NCBI GenBank assembly: GCA_000310025.1
Contig: FN649758.1
Coordinates: 1,560,281-1,580,598, forward strand
Direction: 5' to 3'
From: Ectocarpus siliculosus
Lineage: Eukaryota > Sar > Phaeophyceae > Ectocarpales > Ectocarpaceae
DNA length: 20,318 nucleotides
In this document: positions 1 through 7,349 of the stretch, one piece after another
Layout of the letters: each line of letters opens with the position of its first letter
Numbering within the stretch: position 1 is the stretch's first letter
Program-made: the position numbers and the translations under genes
The notes under the pieces: generated by a model
The model's database searches: none
What the model was told of the DNA's origin: nothing
Seen by the model: the letters and a program-made list of their open reading frames with translations, nothing else

Positions 1-6
1 GGAAAT

Positions 7-28
7 GGGGGGGGGGGGGGGGGGGGGG
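7..28. repeat. Poly-G run of 22 bases at the window edge
   Basis: An uninterrupted G22 (C22 on the RWA gene strand). Similar long G runs occur at about 627-636, 1785-1796, 10981-10992, 18785-18797 and 20300-20311, so they are a habit of this genome or its assembly. Bases 29-340 hold no gene I can confirm; the minus strand is open through them in frame with exon 8. Confidence 0.9.
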
Positions 29-348
29 CGTTTGGTACAGTCACAGTGCACGCGCCACGCACTCTTCGATGCCAAAATAAAAGCAACCGGGGCGCGGAAA
101 CAGCGGAGTAGAGGACTGGATTGTGAAACCGCCACTTCATTCCCTTCGGGCAAAGGTGCAACATGTACCCAACCACCTTCGCACGCACACGTCAAAAGTC
201 CCAAAGCACAAGTCCTCCCCAACCCCCCCAAGACAGCATGCTCCGTCCCGGTTTTATAGGGATGTGAGGACAATGGTCTAACGACAACGGCATGCACGGC
301 TATGAGTACCCCCCCAAAGACAGCAAGCAGCCCCTCCCTCTCACTCAC

Positions 349-573
349 CACGTTGCAGGCGTTCAGTAGCTTCCCGTCGTACGACGCCGGTCTGCTCGCC
401 GAGGCGGAAACCTCCTCGCCGCTCCCGACCCCGTTCCCGATGCTGAGGTCACCGCCGCCGCCGCCGCTGCCGGCGTCAAGCAGCAGCTTGTGCACGGCGA
501 AGACCAGGCCAAACCCGATGGCTCCGATTATGCACGCGCAGGCGGCAGGGCCGGCTCCGGCCACCAGGAGCGC
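349..573 (-). CDS. RWA-like gene exon 8 (C-terminal helix and tail)
   Basis: Acceptor GAACAG|GCG, donor GTG|GTGAGT, 75 codons (residues 510-584). It opens with a membrane segment ([20 protein letters not shown]) then a Gly/Ser-rich tail. The pyrimidine tract is a C-rich stretch about 40-60 bases upstream of the AG, with an in-frame TGA just before it. The reading frame also stays open through the donor to the window edge, so this exon might be longer than given or be followed by another beyond the window. Confidence 0.65.
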
Positions 574-3500
574 CTGTTCGTTTTCGTCGTTGTCATTGTC
601 GTTACCGTTGCCGGGGCGGGGCGGGGCGGGGGGGGGTCAGGAAGCAACAACAGCAAATGCCGCGGTAGCGTCAACCTGGGCCGTGGTTCCTCACCGCTGC
701 TTCAGGCCTGCAGGGAAACGCATCGACAGCATCATCACACAACGACGACGACATCAACAACAACGACGACGACGACGACATCATCACACCACGACGACAA
801 TGACAACAGAAGCCGCGGCTGCTCCGGGCATGCGCAGAGAATGTCGGGAGGAAAGCATCAACAACAACTACAACAACAGCAACAGACAACATCATCCACA
901 AGAACGGCAACAACGTCCCTAGGCATGCGAAGAGAATGTTGGGAGGAACGCATCAACAACAACAACAGCAACCAACAGCAAACGACATCAACAACAACAA
1001 CAGCAGTTAGCTAGGATACGCAGAGCTTGTCCGGAGGAACGCATCAACAACTACAGCAGCAACAACATCATTACCAACAACAACGTCCCTAGCAATGCGC
1101 AAAGAATGAGGAACGCATCAACGACAACACCCACAGCAAAAACAACAACAACAACAACAACAACAACAAGAGCGGTTCCACCATGCCACCGCGGCTAAAA
1201 ATAAATATATAAGGCAAAGCGTTTTCATCACCTTCGCCACGGCCACGCAGGCGGCGACGGTGCACGCGATGCCCGCCAGGTTCCGCAGGCACGCCGAGAG
1301 CTCGTCGGGGAGACACATGCCGCGGAGGGACATGGTCAGCCGGTAGAGCTCGCGGCTCACCAACACGTAGCAAACCGTGACGATCACCATGTTGAGCTTG
1401 GGGCTTCCGGGGACCACTACCAGGAGGGTCTTGGCATTGCTGGTGAGCCAGATGTGGTGCTGCATGAGGTAAGTCTCCAGGGTGATCTTGCCGAGCGAGT
1501 GCAGCGGCTCCAGGTAGCGCGTGCGCATCAGGGGCGTCAGGTTGCGGACGTAGATGTAGGTCAGCACCGGGATCGCCACCCCGAAGTAGGCGTTCTTCTG
1601 GTTGTACACCAGCTTCTCGAGCTGGGATTTTGGTCGATGGCAAAGGCGGGGGCGGACGGTAGATTGTACACGAGCTTCTCGAGCGGGGATTTCGGTCCAT
1701 ACAGCAGGGTCGATGTTGGGCAGATTGTACACGAGCTTCTCGAGCTGGGACTTGGTCCATACAGGGTCGATGGCAAAGCGCTCGGGGGGGGGGGGGAGGG
1801 GACTGCAGACTGTACACGAGATTCTCAAGTTGGTCGATATAGGGTCGGTGACACAACTATGCGGACGGCAAGGAATAGGGGCTCGGGAGCAGGCAGGACT
1901 GTGTAGCAGCGATACACACGTTCCGAACCCTGGCCGTCAAAGCCACCCACCCCTTCGGTGTCGGTTCAATGATTGTGTGTTGTGTGTGTCTTTACTACAA
2001 GCATCGATCGGCGCTAGTCGCCCGACCAATGAAGAGATGCCAGTCTTCTAACGGAACACAACACCCGAAAAGTTTTCTGGTCGTCCGCGCCCGCACAGCA
2101 CGGGGGCCACGCATGTGTGTGCATTGGAGGGAGGGGGGGGCTTTTGTGCAATTAAGGAGCACCACAGGCGTCAAGACCACAACACGTTAGGGATAATGAC
2201 GGCCAAAACTCGCTCTTCGTATGCATGTCACCACAAACAAACACACACACACACACACACAGAGATCGTGGCCTTTAGAAGCACTTTGTATTTTCAACCG
2301 CCCTGAGACTGACGTCTTTTCATTGGTCAGCCGATTAGCGCGGTCGATGCTAACAACACACACACACTGAGACTGACGTATTTTCATTGGTCAGCCGGTT
2401 AGCGCGGTCGATGCTAATTAATAACACACACAAACAGGTGCTTACCGGGAGAATGTTCGCAGCCCACCAGGCGGTGGCCGACAGCAGGACAGCGGCCACC
2501 GAGCCCTTGATGGCCCACTGCCGCCCGAACGGCAGGGACTCGATCTTCTTCACCCACTGGGCCGTGGCGGGGTAGTTGAGCGCGAAGATCATGCCCAGGA
2601 AGGTCGACCAGTGGTCGAGGGACGTACGGAAGTACCACTCCCACATGGTGCCGTTACCGGCGCCTACGACCTTCTCACGCCCCAGGAAAAAGAAAATCTG
2701 CAGCACCGAGGGGCGGGGGGTACACATGTAAACGCCTGCCGGAGAGGTGAGGCGTCGCATTCCCTACAATGCCAGGACGGAGAAAATATGTACGAAAATC
2801 GAAAACACACACACAAACAGTCTGAATATCTCACGAAAACCACAGACATCATCAGATACACGCATGCACATAATCGCCGTACAGCACTATAGACAAATTG
2901 CTAGTCTACCACGGACGCTTGCCTGTGGAAGATATGTGTTTGTTGTTTTTGTCGTAAGAAATAAATAAACAAACAAATAAAAACGAAATACAAATGAAAC
3001 AAAACTAAACACACACACACACACACACACACACACCTTTTCGAAAATGTGGAGGTCCCAATCCCACACGCAGAAGATGATCGACCCGGCTACGAGCAGC
3101 TTCCAGCGCATGCCGTTCTTGGTGTAGTTGGCCGACTTGGCGGGCGACATGATGGCGTACACGACGAAGAAGTAGAAGGTGTGCAGGGGGCAGATGTAGT
3201 ACAGGATGTACGTGTTGCCCATGGCCATGCACAGCAGGATCACGAGGAAGTTGAGCCGCCACAGCATCTGGAGGAGGCGGACGGCCCCGTAGTCGCCCTG
3301 TCCCGAACAAACACGCCGATTGCAACAAATTGGGGGATAGGGGTGAGATTGGACAAGCACGCTGATCAACAACAAGGGCCGGGTTGTGACACCAGCAAAG
3401 AGGCGAGGAACCAAAGGGTGCGAACAAGGCGCGCGCAAACACACGAGCAGGTTCTGTATTCACGGGGGCTGGGGAGGTTACACCGTTGTCAAGCACAGTA

Positions 3501-6500
3501 AAAAGAGCGGGCAAGACCAGTATGGCGTTAAGCACACAACGGCTGAAAACCTCCCTGCACAAACTCAAGACAAGAAAGAGTGCAACTAGACAGCGACACC
3601 TCACGCACAAAACAAGAAAATTCCCGAAGTGCACAGTTTCGAAACGCGATGGTAGCCACCGTGTGAGGCCGTAGTACACGCTGGCGGAGGGGTCTTGACC
3701 GCCGCATGACCCACCTTGAGGTAGAAAAAGCTGAAGTTGCCGAAGCCGGTCATCCAAACGTACGCCGTGATGAACACGCGGATGGAGTTGTAAACCTGCA
3801 AGCATCAAAAGGAGCCATGGAGTATCAATAGAAAAAAACGCCATCATGAGGTGGAACACCCCCGCACGCCACGTCTTCGGAGAAAGACCAGCAGAAACAG
3901 GTGGTTGCTCTTCGCATGCTTCGCGAGGGACGGGGACACACCGGGCAATGCCATCACTTCATGAAACCCCAGCGGAAAATCAAAATCGAGGCGCGCTTCT
4001 CTAACCCGAACTGGTGCCCTCGCTGACTAAATAGGGCTTTGCGTCAGTAGAGTAGCACCGCAAGAGGTACATACCTTGCGAGCGGAGATCTAGCGGTACA
4101 CACGCATAAGACAGAACTCTCTCGCAAGCGACATCTGCTGCAGTAAAGAAGTACTTCCATTTAGGTCGGTTGGGTAGAAGCACCTCGTGGGCGGAGAAAT
4201 AGTGGTACATGAGGAACATGAACTGCATCCACCCCTTCCACTCCTCGGTCTGCTCCCTGTTGAGCACGTCCCCGCCCTTCGACTTGCGCACGTTCAGCGC
4301 CGACGACACCAGCAGCATCAGCGCCACGCACCAGAACATGTCCATGTCGTGGGCCTGCCATCCAAAAAAAAAAAAGAAGAAACAAAGCCCCGCGAAGGGA
4401 GCAAGGTTCGGGTGAGACTGTTGAGGGCACCGCCTGATGCCCGCGGGCCATCAACCACACCCACCCACGAACGAACAGCAGCAGCACCACCGCCGCCGCT
4501 CCCAGTAGCCTTCGAGGGGCTGCTCCTGTCGCACAATCCGCAAAAAACAAAACAAAACACACACACCCCCTTCGCGAGGATAATAATATTGGTTTTAGTA
4601 GGGGGTACGGGGATAGGGCAGGGGATACGAACCCCCCCCCTCTCTCTGTTTTCACGGTAACATTCTAGAACTCTCGGCAAGGCGGTCCGCCGCTCTTGCC
4701 CCAGCCACGCGACCGGTTTCCCTAGAAATGAAGTTTTACGAGCAAACAGAACAGGGAGGTACGTAGACCCTATCCATACCCCAATTTCCCCGACTGCATG
4801 CTTTACTCAACACGTGCACTTCACAGAAAAGTACGGCGAAGGCTGCTGGGACCCCAACTTCGGCGACTGCATGTTTCACCCAACACGCTTGCGTAAGTGA
4901 TAAAAAAAAAAAAAGCTGCGAAGGCTACTGGTACCCAACTTCCCCCGATTGTAAGCTTTATTCAAACATGCTTGCTTCATAGAAGACCCTACCCTGCGAA
5001 AGCAGCCGCACCTTCTCGCCGTGAGCGAACGGCGGGTGGTGCTCACACATGTACGCGAACGTGATGAGAACGCCCAGGCGCGACAGCTCCCACGAGAACG
5101 CCCGCACCGACGTCAGCGTCCGCGACAGCGGTTCCGAGAGAACCTTCTTCCCGTGACCCCCTCCGGCCGCCGCTACCGGCGCCGCCGCTGAAGCGTCGCC
5201 GCCGCCCGCGGGCACGGCGGCGGCGGAGCCAGAAGCTGAGGCATCGGGGAGCTGCTTCGCGTCTTCCGACGCGGAGGCGGTCCGGCTGGAGTAGCGCTCG
5301 TGAAGCCACAGGCAGCCGTAGAGGACCTGCAAGACATGGGATAAGTACGGCATGATATGTACGTTAGGTAGGTAGTACCAGACTTGAGATAAATACGACA
5401 TGCCATGTACAAGACACGAGGAAAATACGGCAAGACATGGAATACAAGACATGGGGGGATACATAAATGTGGTACAAGGCACCACGAGAGTTGCGGGAAA
5501 AGCACGACAAAAGAGTTTAAATTAAGGAATAATAAAAACACACATAGAAAGATTACCCATTCGAGATATACCCACAGTCGAACGGGATGTGGTGGAGTCT
5601 TTTCAGTGAGTGGAGGGAAACCGGCTGGGTACTGGACTTATTTCGAGTCTTTTTAAGTCTATACACTGTGTACGCACTACTGCTGTATGCATATATAGCA
5701 TATAGCGGTGCATTGATCGTGTGCGGCAGGAAAAACCAAAAAATGAAAAAATGAAAACGAAGACATTAGGCTTTTCCCCCGTCGGCGATGTTTTTTTTTT
5801 TTGCGGCGTTTCACGGAATTTTTTGGCTCTTTTTTTTAGTGCCAAAAACGCCTTTTTCGGCGACTTTCGGCGACTTCCACATGTTTTTCGGCGAGTCATA
5901 GTTCAGTTTCGGTGATTGTTGGCGATTGTCGGCGACGTACATAGCATATACTTCCGTAACACAAACGAGTGGGTCGCGACGCGGTTGGACTGCTGCGGAG
6001 GTCACCTGTCACCTGTCCGCGAAAAGCGAAATGATGTGTCCTTCGTCCTTCTCTTATTTTTCTACAAACTACATCTTGCATGTTACGCTGGTGTGTACAT
6101 GCAATATTCCGAGCCCTCAGCTATCAAACAAATCAACACCGAAATGGAATACTATGATGCTTCGATACTTCGACGTTACACATGGCATGCACGCCTACGT
6201 CCGGGCAAAAACATGCAAATCTGGACAGAGGTACTGACCCACCAACTACGAAGAAGTAAGACATCTACACGAAACTATGTAACTGAAACACAGGTCATCA
6301 GTCGCTTTCTTCATCGCTGCCATCGCTCTGGTCGCTACCGCCGCCGCCGCTGTTGGCATCTTCGAAATTAATCGGCACCGTGAAATTAATCGGCGAGAAT
6401 CGGCGACCTCAACCCATGATTCGGCGGAGCCCCCTCCCAAAACGGCAGTTTTGGTTTTCGGCGACAGTTTTTTTTTAGGCGGGCAGTCTTTTTTGACGGC

Positions 6501-7349
6501 GACATATTTCGGAATTCGGTGTTTTCGGCGGTCGCCTACGGGGGAAAAGCCTAGACATGCATCGGAACTTCAAATATTCGAATCAGCTACAGAAAGCAGA
6601 GTCCACCTAGGTCGGTGTCTGTATCTCTGCGGTGAACGAGTGTCGACCGCGCTAGCCCGGACAGACATCTGCAGCCCTCAAAAGAACAACTCGAAACGCT
6701 GCTGCTGTCTGCTGTCTGGGGGTACACCGACGGGGTGTGTGTGTGAAGTGTGAAGTGTGCGGTGATGTTTGTGTGAATGTTTTCTTCTTTCGTTCCCTCG
6801 TTCTGTGTGCTGTGCGACTCCATGTACTCGGCAGTGTGCAGCGAAAAGGGGACGCCCATCGGATGCTATCCTGCCGCTAGAGGGAACAAGGTGGAGCTAT
6901 GTCGCCGGCACACCAATGAATAGCAGTCACACACACAACCGGAGCCGTCCCCCTGCCGGTTGTTTGCGTACAAGTCGAGAGTACAGAATAGGTCCTCTTT
7001 AATGGTTGTCGGCCGTGTGCTGCCACACACGCGAGGATATTGCACCAAACTTATTACGTGACTGCTGTATCATCCTCGCCAGCGTGCAGCGGAAAAGCTG
7101 CACCCATCCAATGTTATCCTACCGCTGGGGAGAATTAAAGTGCTACCAGGAGAGGGAGCTCTCAGTCACGAGGGCATCTCGGAACACAGGAGCGGGTTTA
7201 GATTCGAGGATTCGAGGGAACCAAGAGAGAAATGCTTGGGAGAAAAGAGAGAGAGAGCGGGGGACCAAAATACACCACCTCAGTTCGCTCACCCAATTGG
7301 CTCCAAATAGCACGAGTAGCGCGAGCGCTGTCAGCTGGATGCCCTCCAT
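349..7349 (-). CDS. Cas1p/RWA-like polysaccharide O-acetyltransferase, multi-exon, 3' partial
   Basis: Coding exons in transcript order: 7349-7293, 5326-5012, 4354-4184, 3795-3715, 3297-3037, 2697-2446, 1621-1232, 573-349. All introns are GT-AG and all junctions are phase 0; the joined frame gives 584 residues without a stop. The family (Cas1p 10-TM acyltransferase; plant RWA, animal CASD1) is a Golgi membrane protein needed for O-acetylation of glycans. Visible family signatures: [14 protein letters not shown] (155-168), YICPLHT (242-248), [12 protein letters not shown] (314-325), and [17 protein letters not shown] (422-438). Length and order match plant RWA: one short N-terminal helix, a variable low-complexity loop, then the multi-helix domain. 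There is no N-terminal SGNH/PC-esterase domain as in CASD1. Start: ATG at 7349 is the first ATG after an in-frame TAG at 7436. The 3' end is not resolved. In brown algae an acetylated matrix glycan such as fucoidan would be a candidate substrate (inference). Confidence 0.88.
707..1169. repeat. Minisatellite of about 78-95 bp units ending in an (AAC)n tract, in intron 7
   Basis: Units start at about 828, 923, 1014 and 1092 with GCATGCGMAGAGAATG-like sequence followed by GGAGGAACGCATCAACAAC and CAA/CAG-rich filler; a weaker unit starts near 707. A pure (AAC)n tract occupies 1141-1169. On the gene strand the intron is therefore GTT-rich. The long plus-strand frames here (poly-Gln, poly-Thr) are repeat artefacts. 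Confidence 0.85.
1232..1621 (-). CDS. RWA-like gene exon 7
   Basis: Acceptor CCCAG|CTCGAG, donor AAG|GTGATG, 130 codons (residues 380-509). It starts LEKLVYNQ, then carries [19 protein letters not shown] and [17 protein letters not shown] with the conserved His. The acceptor lies inside a tandem repeat and a second intact copy lies 123 bases upstream, giving a possible in-frame 41-residue extension. If the 3' donor is not used the frame reads on into a poly-Cys tail and stops at 1118. Confidence 0.88.
1603..1830 (-). repeat. 61-62 bp tandem repeat spanning the exon 7 splice acceptor
   Basis: Repeat units begin (plus strand TGTAC of TTGTACACSAGCTTCTCGAG) at 1603, 1665 and 1726, and a degenerate, poly-G-expanded one at 1811. 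On the minus strand each unit contains the acceptor/exon start CAG|CTCGAGAAGCT. The AG is intact at 1622 and 1745; the middle unit has CCCCG instead of CCCAG, and the fourth has changed AG to AC. Confidence 0.9.
2304..2416. repeat. 64-bp tandem duplication in intron 6
   Basis: TGAGACTGACGT starts at 2304 and again at 2368; each copy runs through TTTTCATTGGTCAGCC and GCGCGGTCGATGCTAA with only a few differences and is followed by a CA tract. A separate (AC)10 tract lies at 2241-2260. Confidence 0.9.
2446..2697 (-). CDS. RWA-like gene exon 6
   Basis: Acceptor CTGCAG|ATT, donor CCG|GTAAGC, 84 codons (residues 296-379). [20 protein letters not shown] corresponds to the conserved Arg-x-x-Leu-Asp loop and following helix of RWA/CASD1; a further helix is [19 protein letters not shown]. 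An AG slightly upstream would shift the frame and is not used. Confidence 0.9.
3010..3036. repeat. CA/GT microsatellite abutting the exon 5 donor
   Basis: A pure CA run, read as (GT)n on the gene strand. The exon 5 donor GT is the first repeat unit, so there is no unique sequence between exon and microsatellite. Confidence 0.9.
3037..3297 (-). CDS. RWA-like gene exon 5
   Basis: Acceptor GGACAG|GGC, donor AAG|GTGTGT, 87 codons (residues 209-295). It contains [10 protein letters not shown] and [17 protein letters not shown], both family-typical membrane segments. The donor is the first unit of a (GT)n microsatellite, so the intron starts with about 27 bases of GT repeats. Confidence 0.9.
3715..3795 (-). 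CDS. RWA-like gene exon 4
   Basis: Acceptor TTGCAG|GTT, donor AAG|GTGGGT, 27 codons (residues 182-208). [20 protein letters not shown] is a near-perfect family match and directly continues the YHYFSAHE end of exon 3. Confidence 0.9.
4184..4354 (-). CDS. RWA-like gene exon 3 ([14 protein letters not shown] signature)
   Basis: Acceptor TGGCAG|GCC, donor GAG|GTGCTT, 57 codons (residues 125-181). It holds the most diagnostic family block, [14 protein letters not shown], followed by the helix [13 protein letters not shown]. The hydrophobic start ([18 protein letters not shown]) is another membrane segment. Confidence 0.92.
4778..4985. repeat. Three degenerate tandem units (73 and 82 bp spacing) in intron 2
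   Basis: ACCCCAATTTCCCCGACTGC (4778), ACCCCAACTTCGGCGACTGC (4851) and ACCCAACTTCCCCCGATTGT (4933) start three related units. Each continues with a CTTTAYTCAAAC-like stretch and the first two reach a GCGAAGGCTRCTGG segment. The rest of intron 2 (4355-4777) has poly-A and CA-rich stretches only. Confidence 0.8.
5012..5326 (-). CDS. RWA-like gene exon 2
   Basis: Acceptor TTGCAG|GTC, donor AAG|GTGCGG, 105 codons (residues 20-124). It finishes TM1, then has an Ala/Ser/Gly-rich low-complexity loop (about 36-78), then a second helix ([13 protein letters not shown]). A better-looking donor a few bases downstream (CAGG|GTAGGG) would break the frame with exon 3, so GTGCGG was chosen. Confidence 0.82.
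5767..5788 (+). repeat. Left terminal inverted repeat
   Basis: It reads TAGGCTTTTCCCCCGTCGGC and continues GA. Its reverse complement is at the right end with one mismatch (C for A at position 17). Confidence 0.8.
6532..6553 (-). repeat. Right terminal inverted repeat
   Basis: On the minus strand it reads TAGGCTTTTCCCCCGTAGGC then GA, matching the left end of the element. Confidence 0.8.
6836..7135. repeat. Diverged direct repeat, about 50 bp, 248 bp apart, in intron 1
   Basis: GTGCAGCGAAAAGG at 6836 and GTGCAGCGGAAAAG at 7084 begin two similar stretches that share GCATCC/CCCATCC, TATCCTRCCGCT and GAG-rich ends. They lie between the inverted-repeat element and exon 1. I see no gene in this part of the intron. 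Confidence 0.65.
7293..7349 (-). CDS. RWA-like gene exon 1 (start codon, TM1)
   Basis: The 19 codons read [19 protein letters not shown], a hydrophobic helix that continues into exon 2 ([12 protein letters not shown]), just as the first helix of plant RWA proteins runs into a charged loop. The donor is TTGG|GTGAGC, phase 0. An in-frame TAG 87 bases upstream and no intervening ATG support this start. It is too short to be convincing alone; the fit with exon 2 is what carries it. Confidence 0.68.

Larger units (their letters stand above)
5767..6553. mobile_element. Non-autonomous terminal-inverted-repeat DNA element (MITE-like), 787 bp
   Basis: Both ends carry TAGGCTTTTCCCCCGT in inverted orientation (continuing with one mismatch into GGCGA). 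The element is flanked on each side by GACAT (5762-5766 and 6554-6558). The subterminal parts at both ends are rich in TCGGCGA-like units and T runs (A runs on the opposite strand). The central 430 bases have no long open frame or recognisable transposase. It sits in intron 1 of the RWA-like gene. The superfamily is uncertain: the direct repeat could be a 5-bp target duplication, or the TA next to it could be the target site of a Tc1/mariner-type element. Confidence 0.75.

Noticed and set aside
302-1014. Plus-strand open frames of 206 and 174 codons
   Set aside because: They are antisense to exon 8 and then run into CAA/CAG minisatellite units, giving Gln/Thr/His runs; the minus-strand frame has the membrane helix and splice sites.
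3005-3859. Minus-strand open frame of 284 codons across exons 4 and 5
   Set aside because: It is in a different frame from the family-matching exons and crosses introns; the low-complexity Val-Cys end comes from the GT repeat.
4187-4660. Plus-strand open frame of 157 codons
   Set aside because: Antisense to exon 3, rich in His/Pro/Lys from simple sequence.
5603-5915. Small open frames rich in Lys/Phe at the left end of the inverted-repeat element
   Set aside because: They come from the T/A runs and TCGGCGA units of the element end and look non-coding.
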